Part shown: piece after piece, positions 60,101 to 63,894 of the stretch | How positions within the stretch are numbered: the stretch's first letter is position 1 | How the letters are laid out: every line of letters starts with the position of its first letter | The notes under the pieces: model-generated | Told to the model about the DNA's origin: nothing | Databases searched by the model: none | What the model saw: only the letters and a program-made list of their open reading frames with translations | From: Xenopus tropicalis | Lineage: Eukaryota; Chordata; Amphibia; Anura; Pipidae | Length of the DNA: 64,000 nucleotides | Assembly: GCF_000004195.4 (NCBI RefSeq) | Contig: NC_030677.2 | Coordinates: forward strand, 57,480,222-57,544,221 | Direction of reading: 5' to 3' | Made by a program: the position numbers and the translations under genes

Positions 60101-62864
60101 AGGGGGCAGCGGGGTCCACCAATGGGATATTTGTCCCGGGTCCCACAGTCAATGCCCCTTTACAATTCATAAAATAAAAAATTATCCAAAAAAACAAAGT
60201 AAGAGTGTCCAAAACATCAGAGTTTAACAAAATGCATGCAGATTGCTGAGTGAAATGGCACACAATAAAATTGTATGCCATTGCCCTGGAGGTGGCAATA
60301 CACAAGCGGCGTTAAGCTGGCCATACATGCACCGATATTCGTATGATATTCGGTGCATGTATGGCAAGTCGGTGAGTCGACCGATATCGCAGGAGGCTGC
60401 TGCTATCGGTCGACTCGCCGATCGGGCGGGTTAAAAGATTTTGATTGGGCACCATAGAAGGCACCTGACCAAAATCTGCCTTCAGTGTTGCCATCTTTAA
60501 TCTGATGGTTTGGGTCCTTCAGGCCGATTCGGCAGCCTATTTGCCCGTGTATGGGGCCCTCTGACAGGCCTCCCTGACCAATATCTCACCAAAAATTGTT
60601 GAGAAGTTGATTGGGCAAGTTTGATTTTTCTGTAGCACTGAGGACCATGCCGAGTCATTGATACGGTCCTCGCTTCAACTTTTCGTATCCCCTTCATTGT
60701 AATGTGATTGTTTGGCCATAGTGTATGGCCACTTTAAGGCTCATGTGACACATGACATTTATCTGCCGCTGAAGAACACTTCCCTTAGGCACACATAAGG
60801 CAGATTTTACCCACAAAATGCACAAATATGTGTTTTCTGGCTGCAATCTGCAATGTTTGCAGTTACGGGACACAGGGTTAAAGCTGGTACTCCTTTGGTC
60901 AAGTAAAACTATGTTTGACTGTGGCCTTAAGCTTATGTCAATGGCAAGCAACAGGGGAAGTGACAAGTGTTTCTCCTACGGCACAAATATGCAGGGGGAA
61001 AAAAAATACTACATGTGCGATTAGCCTTAAGCACTGAGTAGCTCCTGTCACTATTTACTGTTTTGTATTCCATACCTACAGAGAGCAGACATTATCATTT
61101 CTAAGTTTATTCTTAAGAAAGTCATGGTTTTGCTGATAAGCATCTGACGTGTTGCACAACAGTCTCCCTGTACACTCATCCCTTTTAATAACTATAATCT
61201 AAAGAGCAGAGTACTTTCAGGGCAATAACTTTACGCTGTTAGTTATCATGTTTATCGCTGGCATCTTGCCAGAAATGAAGAAAAAAGAAAATGGTCTGTT
61301 TCACCTACTTTACATGTCTCCCAAGATACCGTAAACACACATTTTAAGCATAAACTTCTGGCATTTTTTTAGCCTCAGACTTTTCCAGAATTTAAAAATG
61401 TAGTATTTGACATTTATAATGCCCAGAGAGTCCTGGTAAGCATAGTACTGTGTTCATGTACAGAGACCCAGGCAATGAATATTTCTTTGGATGTATATTC
61501 CTCTAAAGTTGGCTATACATGGGGTGATAAAAGCCGTGGACTCTGTCCCTTTAGATTGAGTTGGCAGCTTATTGGCTTATGTACAGGGCTCACTAACTGT
61601 CCTAACCTGAATGGCTGAAACAGGAAATTTTCATATATCCTGTAACATTGTTATGAGTCGGGGGGGCCTTGACAAATGTTGGAGCTCAAACTGTAAAACT
61701 GGACATCTGCAGGGTGAATGTGGACCTCCGGTGAATTTTGATTACCCCAATTTGGTTAAGTTCTCCATTCTTTGTATGACATCATAATTATAATATAATC
61801 TACCATGACTAATAAGCAGCCCATGACTACACAGATATTATATTCCTGTGTATTCCTATTATATTCCTATTATAACTCACCAAGGAGTTATATGAAAGCA
61901 AGAGGCTGAAGGCCCAGTGATCTTATACAGGTCATGGAACTCCAAGCTGATTTATAACATCCCCATACTTTACAAAGGGAAGATTATTTAAGATAATACA
62001 CAAATTTGGGAGAGTCACGTGGCGCAAATGACATCAGTAAGCACTAAGGTTACCACCTGGTCGCTATTTACCAGCTTGCATGGTAAAAATGATCGTGATG
62101 CCAATGTTATTAACCGGAAAAAAATATAAAAATATAGAAGGGCCTACTAAGCACCGTTTATATGCATATAATTTACAGGATAATCATGGTTCTTATGCAT
62201 TATATAAAACTATATGGCTGTCTTATGTGAGTTTTTAAATCTGACTAGAGCTTATGTTGCTGGCTGGTTGCAGCAGCTTCTCCGGCTTCCACACATTCTT
62301 ACACAATGGGATTAGAATGAGGAATTGTGTTCTCCAGTCAGTCCATGGGGGAAGGGGCACAGGCCGAGTCTATTGCCAGAGAGTAGAAAGATACTGTGCC
62401 CAAGTGGCTTCTCCCCAGGTGCTGCAGTACAACATCCAGCTGTGGGGGCTGCTGTGACTTGACCTACAACAAGCAGCTGTGGGAACCTTTGAGAGACAAA
62501 TGAGCCATGTGTATATTTCCTAGCATTGTTTCTTCCCTGCCTTTTAGCTGTTGAGGCATTAGCAGAGTCTCATTAGTTCTGTAGCCCTGTCACTCATGTT
62601 GCGCCTGGGGCTGCAGGAAACTACACAATGTAACTATATCAGAAAACAGGCCAAAATAGGGAAAGGTGCCCCATAACCACACGCACAGACAGACAGACGG
62701 ACACACTTACTTTTAGTAGCGGCGATGAGGTTTTTGCCATCCTTGAGCAAGTCCTTAATAAACCTGTTGGTTCTGTCCAGCTCCGCCTCATGGGCACGTA
62801 TCCTCTCCCTCAGCCAAGGGCTGTCCAGGTAACAGTCACTGAACTCCAAGGGCTGCAGCCCCAT
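5767..62864 (-). CDS. arhgap10: arhgap10 (GRAF2), 5' part: 14 coding exons
   Basis: This is a spliced minus-strand gene for a GRAF-family Rho GTPase-activating protein. Family members use a BAR domain to bind curved membrane, a PH domain, a RhoGAP domain acting on RhoA/Cdc42 and a C-terminal SH3. Fourteen exons with consistent phases encode about 433 residues: BAR (about 7-260), PH (about 266-371, beginning near GYLYVQEK and WVKHYC) and the start of RhoGAP (about 388 on, with the GLYR arginine finger at R417). The N-terminus [17 protein letters not shown] fits ARHGAP10 better than ARHGAP26 or ARHGAP42, as I recall those paralogues. No stop or frameshift interrupts the exons, so the gene looks intact. 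The rest of RhoGAP and the SH3 exons lie beyond base 1. Paralogue assignment is from memory, not a database search. Confidence 0.93.
5842..7388 (-). other. arhgap10 intron 13
   Basis: The intron contains a diverged repeat (about 6215-6780). Its parts match an inverted copy at 58560-58905, for example AAGCCACCAT and the TTTGTATGCTTGTAGTT / AACTACAAGCATACAAA pair. The rest shows nothing recognisable. Confidence 0.5.
6215..6780. repeat. Unnamed interspersed repeat (pairs with 58560-58905)
   Basis: Shared blocks occur in both places: GTTACAAA.TATGAT.AT, AAGCCACCAT.CCA, GGTAAATAGGACCACCATA in inverse, and the TTGTATGCTTGTAGTT segment. Family and ends are not determined. Confidence 0.5.
7389..7454 (-). 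CDS. arhgap10: arhgap10 coding exon 13 (residues 387-408, RhoGAP start)
   Basis: The 66-nt exon is phase 1 at both ends. The acceptor is ATCCTTTTAAG and the donor is AGGG|GTAATG. It encodes [20 protein letters not shown] then R, with glycines completed across both junctions. This is the GF.I..KCI.A(V/I)ETRG opening of the GRAF RhoGAP domain. Confidence 0.93.
7745..7998. mobile_element. Non-autonomous hAT fragment
   Basis: The segment from GTTGCTCCCAGTGGCCTC to GGTTGGGGATCCCTGG matches the well-known Xenopus hAT-type repeat whose end reads AAAGGTTGGGGACCCCTG (recalled, not searched). Related termini occur at 23003-23110 and 24284-24370. Confidence 0.6.
8010..8292. mobile_element. Partial T2-like MITE (GTGTTACTGTT.CTTTAA end)
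   Basis: It matches the right two-thirds of the elements at 41822-42246 and 21274-21691. Shared blocks include GCCTTTTCTCCTTTTTTCCA and ATTTTTGGTGTTACTGTTG. The left end is missing. Confidence 0.65.
8486..8628. mobile_element. Short Harbinger-like MITE
   Basis: Termini GGCTAATGTG and ACATTAGCC are inverted repeats flanked by TAA and TTA. The interior (GACTCC.. TTTCCACCACCAAC) resembles the larger element at 54909-55194. Confidence 0.6.
8909..8951 (-). CDS. arhgap10: arhgap10 coding exon 12 (residues 373-386), GC donor
   Basis: This is a 43-nt exon entered in phase 0 and left in phase 1. The acceptor is AACTATATATAG after a T run. It encodes [14 protein letters not shown], the PH-to-RhoGAP linker, matching the SRPEG position of the family. 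The only donor compatible with exon 13 is GAG|GCAAGT, a GC donor with otherwise consensus bases. Skipping the exon would shift the frame. The acceptor is less certain than the donor because the linker is poorly conserved. Confidence 0.78.
8952..10196 (-). other. arhgap10 intron 11, nothing recognised
   Basis: This is 1.2 kb of AT-rich sequence. I see no terminal inverted repeats, long open frame or RNA gene in it. Confidence 0.5.
10197..10278 (-). CDS. arhgap10: arhgap10 coding exon 11 (residues 345-372, end of PH)
   Basis: The 82-nt exon enters in phase 2 and leaves in phase 0. The acceptor is GATTTGTACTAG and the donor is TCT|GTAAGG. With AG from exon 10 it encodes [20 protein letters not shown] followed by EVLDGKES, the C-terminal PH helix with its conserved tryptophan. 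Confidence 0.93.
10583..10929. mobile_element. T2-like MITE built of nested hairpins
   Basis: The ends are TTAAAGGAGAAGGAAAGGC and GCCTTTCCTTCTCCTTTAA. Each arm contains its own hairpin with stem CTAAGTCACTTGGGGGTGCC (10601-10649 and about 10862-10910). Each arm also has a second hairpin on GTACCC.GGGCTGGTGC. The two arms are inverted relative to each other. It has no coding capacity. Confidence 0.85.
11407..11629. mobile_element. TA-flanked MITE (CAGGTAT termini)
   Basis: It opens TA|CAGGTATAGGACC and closes GGATCCCATACCTG|TA. The TA duplication suggests Tc1/mariner-type mobilisation. Internal blocks (AATGGAGTCTATGGGAGA) recur in at least six other copies here. Confidence 0.75.
11775..12079. 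mobile_element. TA-flanked MITE, diverged copy
   Basis: It runs from ATATGGGATCTATTCTGAGG to GGATCCTATACCTG|TA and shares the family's internal GGTAATTTGGAT and ACCTTAAG blocks. The left boundary is approximate. Its right end lies 35 bp from exon 10. Confidence 0.65.
12115..12209 (-). CDS. arhgap10: arhgap10 coding exon 10 (residues 314-344, PH domain)
   Basis: The 95-nt exon enters in phase 0 and leaves in phase 2. The acceptor is TTTTTCTGTAG and the donor is GAGAG|GTAAAT. It encodes [20 protein letters not shown] then [11 protein letters not shown]. The LKSCT.R.TD.ID.RFCFDIE block is diagnostic of the GRAF PH domain. A TA-flanked MITE lies 35 bp past its donor. Confidence 0.93.
12210..12942 (-). 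other. arhgap10 intron 9 with T2-like fragment
   Basis: A T2-like MITE starts at 12448 (TTAAAGGGTAGTTCATC, AACTTTTATTATGAGACAT). It runs to about 12800, where the matching right end is missing. The rest is featureless. Confidence 0.55.
12943..13049 (-). CDS. arhgap10: arhgap10 coding exon 9 (residues 278-313, PH domain)
   Basis: The 107-nt exon enters in phase 1 and leaves in phase 0. The acceptor is TTTCTCCTTAAG and the donor is ATT|GTGAGT. It encodes [20 protein letters not shown] followed by [16 protein letters not shown]. The SWVKHYC core is the PH-domain strand typical of GRAF proteins. Confidence 0.93.
13050..15579 (-). other. arhgap10 intron 8
   Basis: Most of the intron is occupied by a large element with inverted ends (13664-15047). 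The stretch 13050-13660 and the part after 15047 show nothing recognisable. Confidence 0.55.
13664..15047. mobile_element. 1.4-kb element with GGGGGGAATTCACAAAAGTGG ends
   Basis: Near-perfect inverted termini bound the element: AATTCACAAAAGTGG at 13670 and CCACTTTTGTGAATT at 15027-15041. Sub-terminal blocks (GTCGTTTAAG, AAATGTCGGGGAAAA repeated) are found only near the ends. The centre (about 13900-14780) has no long open frame and may itself be an insertion. The family is unknown to me. Confidence 0.65.
15580..15709 (-). CDS. arhgap10: arhgap10 coding exon 8 (residues 235-277)
   Basis: The 130-nt exon enters in phase 0 and leaves in phase 1; the donor is AAAA|GTAAGT. It encodes [20 protein letters not shown], a short linker and [10 protein letters not shown]. 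It closes the BAR domain and opens the PH domain. The acceptor tract is homopolymeric: C12, T10, then AATAG. Confidence 0.94.
17022..17161. mobile_element. 140-bp hAT MITE with perfect 8-bp TSD
   Basis: The GC-rich insert begins CAGGGGCGGGCC and ends CCAGCCCTG. It is flanked by CACACAAC on both sides (17014-17021 and 17162-17169). It contains two GCGCCCTAGGCA blocks. The 8-bp duplication indicates hAT mobilisation. Confidence 0.82.
17401..17600. mobile_element. Truncated Harbinger-like MITE
   Basis: It begins TAA|GGGCAAGACCCCACGG and continues with AATAGATCGCTGCTATTGC and a TTTCCACAGACAAC block. The same blocks are found in the complete copy at 54909-55194. The right end is absent. Confidence 0.5.
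18466..18570 (-). CDS. arhgap10: arhgap10 coding exon 7 (residues 200-234)
   Basis: The 105-nt exon is phase 0 at both ends. The acceptor is CTTCTCTACAG and the donor is AAT|GTAAGT. It encodes [20 protein letters not shown] then [15 protein letters not shown], the [17 protein letters not shown] signature of the GRAF BAR domain. A Tc1-like transposon ends 100 bp upstream of its acceptor, leaving a short native branch-point region. Confidence 0.94.
18671..20281 (-). mobile_element. Tc1/mariner transposon with long IR/DR termini
   Basis: The 1611-bp element is flanked by TA on each side. Its ends, CAGTGGTGTGAAAAACTATT and its complement, are inverted repeats of about 210-220 bp. A second related motif (CCCTGTGTGAAAAAGT) lies at the inner end of each repeat. 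This is the IR/DR arrangement of Tc1 elements such as Sleeping Beauty. The two arms differ at only a modest number of positions, so the insertion is not very old. It carries one broken transposase gene. Confidence 0.95.
18890..19890 (-). pseudogene. Tc1-type transposase, one frameshift
   Basis: The ATG at 19890 opens [21 protein letters not shown] paired helix-turn-helix DNA-binding region follows, with a GRPTK AT-hook-like motif. That frame stops at 19543. The catalytic part continues in another frame from about 19560 to the stop at 18890. It keeps [21 protein letters not shown] and [11 protein letters not shown], the DD34E triad of Tc1 transposases. A one-base indel near 19529-19560 explains the break. 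I see no other stop, so inactivation looks recent. Confidence 0.92.
20958..21068 (-). CDS. arhgap10: arhgap10 coding exon 6 (residues 163-199)
   Basis: The 111-nt exon is phase 0 at both ends; the donor is CCT|GTAAGT. It encodes [20 protein letters not shown] followed by [17 protein letters not shown], the conserved long BAR helix with the [10 protein letters not shown] block. The acceptor is unusual: its pyrimidine tract is a (CT)17 microsatellite followed by TTTCTTAATTTAG. Confidence 0.94.
21083..21116. repeat. (GA)17 microsatellite at exon 6 acceptor
   Basis: Seventeen GA units on the plus strand read as CT in the arhgap10 transcript. They lie 13-47 nt upstream of exon 6, where the polypyrimidine tract sits. 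Confidence 0.95.
21274..21691. mobile_element. T2-like MITE, young copy
   Basis: The termini are TTAAAGGAACAGTAACACC and GGTGTTACTGTTCCTTTAA. The reverse complement closely matches 41822-42246, including the CACAGGTTACATAGCAGATA and TATAATTTATATAA blocks. No coding capacity. Confidence 0.85.
22390..22610. repeat. SINE/LINE-tail-like repeat
   Basis: It contains AGATTGTAATCTCTATGGAA and the 3' motif GTACAGCGCTGTGTACATAA followed by GTGCTTTATAAATAAA. The same tail motif recurs at 45170-45230, 54045-54100 and 54720-54790. I do not assign a family. Confidence 0.5.
23003..24370. mobile_element. Split hAT-type element with internal insertions
   Basis: The left part begins CAAGGGTCCCCAACC with the following TTTTTAACCGTAAGCAACA. 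The right part ends GGTTGGGGATCATTG. Both are termini of the hAT-type family also seen at 7745-7998. The flanks (CTCTAAAG/CTTTAGAG) are inverted rather than direct, so the two ends may be separate fragments. Confidence 0.45.
23470..23744. mobile_element. Harbinger-like MITE (GGGCTCTGG family, TSD TAA)
   Basis: Termini GGGCTCTGGCACACGGGGAG and TGTGCCAGAGCCC are flanked by TAA on both sides. The CATCCCACC.GCGAAAATGT blocks repeat in inverted order inside. Confidence 0.8.
26890..26991 (-). CDS. arhgap10: arhgap10 coding exon 5 (residues 129-162)
   Basis: The 102-nt exon is phase 0 at both ends. The acceptor is CATTTATTATAG and the donor is GAG|GTAGGC. It encodes a lysine-rich BAR segment running from [20 protein letters not shown] through [14 protein letters not shown]. 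In BAR domains such basic residues line the membrane-binding face. Confidence 0.93.
27061..27556. mobile_element. T2-like MITE (GACAGATCCCC family)
   Basis: The ends are TTAAAGAGGACCTGTCTCTC and GGTGACAGATCCCCTTTAA with TTAA at both termini. It shows no coding capacity. Confidence 0.7.
27620..27993. mobile_element. TTAA MITE (GGCCATACAC family), copy 1
   Basis: It starts TTAAGCTGGCCATACACA and ends GTGTATTGCCACCTTTA. Family members at 35681-36095 and 60312-60737 share both ends. Confidence 0.65.
28403..28698. mobile_element. Harbinger-like MITE (GGGAAGTG termini)
   Basis: Termini GGGAAGTGTCACATGGGGAG and TGTGCCACTTCCC are flanked by TTA and TAA. The interior has the inverted CATCCCAC/GTAAATCGC blocks of the GGGCTCTGG family. 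Confidence 0.72.
28880..29425 (+). pseudogene. Penelope-like retroelement 3' fragment with GIY-YIG domain
   Basis: From 28890 the plus strand encodes [20 protein letters not shown]. The downstream [17 protein letters not shown] block fits the GIY-YIG endonuclease domain of Penelope-like elements, which nicks DNA to prime retrotransposition. The GIY half and the reverse transcriptase are missing. Near 29080 the frame shifts, and the family's terminal [13 protein letters not shown] segment continues in another frame. A CCTGATGAAGG-type 3' region follows at 29335. This is a 5'-truncated dead copy. It lies antisense to arhgap10. Confidence 0.82.
30550..30629. repeat. 80-bp perfect palindrome
   Basis: Two 40-nt arms meet at TGCAGTATA|TATACTGCA with no spacer and no mismatch. 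The outer edge is ATTCATCTTCTTTG and its complement. Beyond the arms similarity drops sharply. Confidence 0.95.
31091..32330. repeat. Diverged tandem array, about four units
   Basis: Units of roughly 350-400 bp start near 31091, 31440, 31845 and 32205. Each carries CAGAAA.CCATATATTTTTG, AAAGTACACATTCT.A and the following AAAGTACCAATCTGCAAAGC block. Units also share CAGTTTGATG(C/T)CCAATATG and AGTATGTGG. It has no coding capacity. A hairpin on CAGCCCCCCTGGC (32818-32850) and a GGGTTAAAACG end follow. Confidence 0.75.
33510..33581 (-). CDS. arhgap10: arhgap10 coding exon 4 (residues 105-128)
   Basis: The 72-nt exon is phase 0 at both ends. The acceptor is TGTTTTATAG and the donor is AAG|GTACGG. 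It encodes a segment beginning [20 protein letters not shown] and ending GAVK. The KPLE(K/R)FRKEQ block is strongly conserved in GRAF BAR domains. Skipping this exon would keep the frame. Confidence 0.93.
33582..34855 (-). other. arhgap10 intron 3 with TA-flanked MITE
   Basis: A copy of the CAGGTAT-type MITE occupies about 33902-34234. Diverged sequence related to other repeats (TTGAATTCG, TTCAAGTTTTTCAAG) surrounds it. The part 34240-34840 is otherwise featureless. Confidence 0.55.
33902..34234. mobile_element. TA-flanked MITE copy
   Basis: It runs from GGTATGGGTATCGGGTCCC to GGGTCCTATACCTC. It is nearly the same as 36609-36936 over most of its length, including the CCCGAGCATTCTGG block. 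Confidence 0.72.
34856..34917 (-). CDS. arhgap10: arhgap10 coding exon 3 (residues 84-104)
   Basis: The 62-nt exon enters in phase 1 and leaves in phase 0. The acceptor is TTTCATTGCAG and the donor is ATG|GTGAGT. With the G from exon 2 it encodes [20 protein letters not shown] then M, part of a BAR-domain helix. The frame agrees with both neighbouring exons. Confidence 0.92.
34918..35016 (-). other. arhgap10 intron 2 (99 bp)
   Basis: A minimal GT-AG intron: GTAAGC donor, TTTCATTGCAG acceptor. It contains no repeats. Confidence 0.92.
35017..35112 (-). CDS. arhgap10: arhgap10 coding exon 2 (residues 52-83)
   Basis: The acceptor is a pyrimidine-rich tract ending TTTTGCAG and the donor is ATTG|GTAAGC. 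The 96-nt exon is phase 1 at both ends. It encodes [20 protein letters not shown] followed by [12 protein letters not shown]. The acidic IGDAETDDE motif is a hallmark of GRAF BAR domains. Only 99 bp separate it from exon 3. Confidence 0.94.
35681..36095. mobile_element. TTAA MITE (GGCCATACAC family), copy 2
   Basis: It starts TTAAGCTGGCCATACACA and ends GTGTATGGCCACCTTTA. It has an internal hairpin with 18-nt stems GGCGAGTCGACCGATATC at 35760-35809. Confidence 0.75.
36609..36936. mobile_element. TA-flanked MITE, complete copy
   Basis: TA|CAGGTATCGGACC at the left and GGGTCCTATACCTG|TA at the right. The internal TTATCCGGAAACCCGTTATC block and the paired CCGAGCATTCTGGATAATG block define the family. 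Confidence 0.82.
37132..37867. mobile_element. Two fused T2-like MITEs with a long inverted repeat
   Basis: The left element starts TTAAAGAATAAGTAAACC. It has arms around GCTCCAGAATTACCTACC (37181) and its complement (ending 37502), plus GAAGCCCCGCCCC and GGGGCGGGGCTTC. From about 37525 a second, truncated element runs to AACTACCCTTTAA at 37867. Confidence 0.65.
40152..40624. mobile_element. hAT MITE with perfect 8-bp TSD
   Basis: Termini TAGAGCTGGGCGGTAT and ATATCGCCCAGCCCTA are imperfect inverted repeats. They are flanked by CGATGCAG on both sides (40144-40151 and 40625-40632). The interior contains CGGTAT repeats and a GC-rich core around 40430-40520. Confidence 0.85.
41822..42246. mobile_element. 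T2-like MITE, young copy, inverse of 21274-21691
   Basis: Ends TTAAAGGAACAGTAACACC and GGTGTTACTGTTCCTTTAA. Its left half is almost the exact complement of the right half of the intron 5 copy. It has an internal hairpin CACAGGCACATAGCAGATAA / TTATCTGCTATGTAACCTGT. Confidence 0.85.
42506..42829. mobile_element. TA-flanked MITE copy
   Basis: It runs from GAGGTATGGGATCCCTTATC to GGTCCCATACCTG|TA with the family's internal blocks. The first base of the left terminus is altered. Confidence 0.72.
43290..43515. mobile_element. TA-flanked MITE, 5'-truncated copy
   Basis: Only the right part is present (AAGGATTAATTATATCTTAG through GGATCCCATACCTG|TA). An internal A/T-only run at 43398-43440 disrupts it. 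Confidence 0.6.
44425..44711. mobile_element. Harbinger-like MITE, left end eroded
   Basis: It contains the inverted blocks CATCCCACCGGCTAGAATGT and ACATTCTAGCCGGTGGGATG plus CTAATCTCCCCG at both sides. The right side ends near TGCAGCCCTTA. Confidence 0.62.
45229..45552. mobile_element. TA-flanked MITE, diverged copy
   Basis: It starts near AGGGGTATGGTATCAATTAT. It ends near GGATAATGAATCCAAAATCT, with the shared ATTATATCTTAGTTGGG block inside. Confidence 0.6.
46303..46384. repeat. CTCGAGTATAAGC inverted repeat
   Basis: GTATATACTCGAGTATAAGC and the complementary GCTTATACTCGAGTATAC face each other across about 45 nt. A related CTCGAGTATCCCTCCCTCC block recurs at 46589. It resembles the terminus of a widespread DNA transposon family (recalled). 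Confidence 0.65.
46862..47978. mobile_element. hAT element with satellite, TSD CCCTAATT
   Basis: Termini CAGTGCTGTCCAACTTCTG and CCAGTTGGACAGCACTG are flanked by CCCTAATT on both sides (46854-46861 and 47979-47986). It has no transposase. A 34-bp satellite fills 47035-47545. Confidence 0.9.
47035..47545. repeat. 34-bp tandem repeat inside hAT element
   Basis: The unit is built on TGTGTGTGCCATACTCTGCC plus CTACCCTGCC-type sequence. There are about 15 full or shortened units. Because 34 is not a multiple of 3, stop-free frames of 162-226 codons appear in all three plus frames; these are not genes. Confidence 0.9.
48498..48720. mobile_element. Truncated hAT copy, inverted
   Basis: It begins CAGTGCTGTCCCATTGGCGG, the complement of the right end of the flanking hAT copies. 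It continues through GGCTGCTTTGATGGTTTAC and then stops without the second terminus. Confidence 0.75.
49097..50012. mobile_element. hAT element with satellite, TSD CTCTAGGG
   Basis: It has the same termini as 46862-47978 but an independent duplication, CTCTAGGG, on both sides (49089-49096 and 50013-50020). Its satellite array (49455-49730) is shorter. It shows no transposase. Confidence 0.9.
49455..49730. repeat. 34-bp tandem repeat inside second hAT element
   Basis: About eight units of the same satellite as 47035-47545. The fixed part is TGTGCCATACTCTGCCTGCC, with CTATGCTG variants that are commoner than in the first array. Confidence 0.85.
52764..52853. repeat. 45-bp tandem duplication
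   Basis: Two adjacent 45-nt units begin TAATTGCCCC(G/A)TGTGTC and end AATAATCTTGAAGGTT. They differ at only a few positions. Confidence 0.9.
54909..55194. mobile_element. Harbinger-like MITE (GGACC termini)
   Basis: Termini GGACCCACGGAGC.GTTCAGTC and GACTGAACCACTCCATTGGTCC are flanked by TAA and TTA. The interior repeats TTTCCACC and AATAGATCTGTGC.. / GCAGAGATCTAT in inverse. Confidence 0.72.
56099..56266. mobile_element. Harbinger-like MITE, 3' half missing
   Basis: It starts TAA|GGGCTCTGGCACACAGGG, runs through CATCCCACCGGCGAAAATGT and breaks off after TTTTCCTCTCAAGG. The complete relative is 59315-59596. Confidence 0.72.
57262..57620. mobile_element. T2-like MITE, inverse of 304-1061, without the insert
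   Basis: The reverse complement matches the outer parts of 304-1061: GAAGCTACTTAAAATGGC, GGAATGTGTGATC, CTGCACTGAGTCCTCTATCA and AAATACAGCCATAAGCAC are shared. It lacks the 281-bp insert, so it shows the empty site. Confidence 0.75.
57623..58017. mobile_element. T2-like MITE
   Basis: It starts TTAAAGGAGAAGGAAAAGTG and ends GATAGGTGCCCTTTAA. CGCATT..CATTATGCACATGCG-type inverted segments lie inside. No coding capacity. Confidence 0.65.
59315..59596. mobile_element. Harbinger-like MITE (GGGCTCTGG family), best-preserved copy
   Basis: Termini GGGCTCTGGCACACGGGGAG and AGTGTGCCAGAGCCC are flanked by TAA on both sides. Nearly the whole element folds on itself through CATCCCACCGGCGAAAATGT and its complement. 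Confidence 0.82.
60312..60737. mobile_element. TTAA MITE (GGCCATACAC family), copy 3
   Basis: It starts TTAAGCTGGCCATACATG and ends GTGTATGGCCACTTTAA. The GAGTCGACCGATA hairpin of copy 2 is conserved at 60372-60419. Confidence 0.78.
62711..62864 (-). CDS. arhgap10: arhgap10 coding exon 1 (start codon, residues 1-51)
   Basis: The ATG at 62864-62862 sits in a good Kozak context (A at -3, G at +4). It opens a frame of 51 codons starting [17 protein letters not shown] and ending GKNLIAATK, plus one base of the next codon. The donor is AAAA|GTAAGT at 62710-62705 (phase 1). The encoded segment is the amphipathic N-terminus and first BAR helix of the GRAF family. The frame stays open upstream through a TTG, but the family start is this methionine. 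A 27.6-kb intron follows. Confidence 0.95.
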
Positions 62865-63330
62865 GATTCCAATCCCCTGGCTCAGATCCGCTCTCCCAAG
62901 CAAATCCCTTAATAGGCATGCGAAGCCCGAGCACAGAAATAGGCAATAGACAGATCACCTTGCAAGAGAAGGAGGAGATGGACTGGGAGAGTCTTCCCAC
63001 GGGATCCTAAGGGCGAGCATGGGAATTAGAGCGCTGGCTCAGCGGGGGGCCCACACACTGCAGTCCCGGCGCGGCAGCGTTTCATCGGGCTGGAAATGTA
63101 TGTATCCCTACAGCGACAGCATACCATGAGCCCCAGCACTGAGCTCACACACAGATTCCTCTGCACAGAGCCCGCCTCACAGCCCTCCCCTCACCGCCCT
63201 CACAATGCCTCCCTCTGCTCCGGGACTACACATACCATTTGGGGCTCAGTTCGGTGCCGATAGTGTGAGTACCGAGGCGTCACAGCTCCGCTTTCATCTG
63301 AACGATGTCAACTCTTTAATCTTTTCTGGG
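62865..63330 (-). promoter_or_regulatory. arhgap10: Putative arhgap10 5' UTR and CpG-rich promoter
   Basis: Sequence just upstream of the start codon is markedly richer in G+C and CpG than the rest of the window. On the minus strand it carries GC-box-like GGCGGG and GGGCGG motifs near 63170-63200 and no evident TATA box. This fits a CpG-island promoter with a 5' UTR of unknown length. The transcription start cannot be fixed by reading. Confidence 0.55.
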
Positions 63331-63894
63331 TTATGACACGCGTCTCGTATGCTATGTGGGTCTCTCTCTCCCCTTTAAACAGAACTGCAAAAGTATCAAG
63401 AGACACCCCCCCCCCCCAGTCTAATGCCGATGGGAGACTCCTGGTATACTCGGCATGTGGGACCTACAGCTGCTGTTGTTGTTGTAGTACAGCAACTTCA
63501 ATAATAATACAGATTGGCCTGCCATGTATAAATTAGTTTTAGGCGGTACGCACTACCAATCCCAGCATTCCCACTAGCTATAGAGGGTGTGTAGCACTCT
63601 AACATGACGCGCCTTACAGGATAAGGATTCCTGCCATTCCCTGGCGGTGCTTCTTTTGCTTTACAGCACTTGTCTCCCTCCTCCTTTTCTATATTCAGCA
63701 CTACTCTTATTTCTCCTGTCAGTAATCCCCCAGTCTCTCCTCTGTCCTTCTCTCACTCCTACTCTGCACAGCAAGGATTTCATTTAACTGCTCCATTTGC
63801 CAGAAGCCACAGATCTTGCACTTAAACATTTTTATATTTCATTTTCCATGTTTTCAGTGCAAAGAAGTCAGATGGCTGCCTGTATATACATTTA
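63331..63894. other. Upstream flank of arhgap10
   Basis: There is a C10 run near 63408 and otherwise unremarkable sequence. I see no exon of a neighbouring gene. Confidence 0.5.

Larger units (their letters stand above)
35113..62710 (-). other. arhgap10 intron 1 (27.6 kb)
   Basis: No exon or nested gene was recognised. The intron holds many MITEs listed separately. Additional diverged matches are 35430-35680 (T2 fragment), 40800-41390 and 52470-52690 (TTCGG-rich repeat ending GGATTCG.TGCATCCCTA), and 50743-51120 (GCCGATATCCGCCAAC palindromic repeat). Others are 53570-53900 and 58560-58905 (unnamed repeats). Stretches 38200-38780, 47990-48110, 55200-56090, 56270-57260 and 61000-62700 show nothing identifiable. 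Open frames of 100-226 codons here are repeat-derived or chance. Confidence 0.6.
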
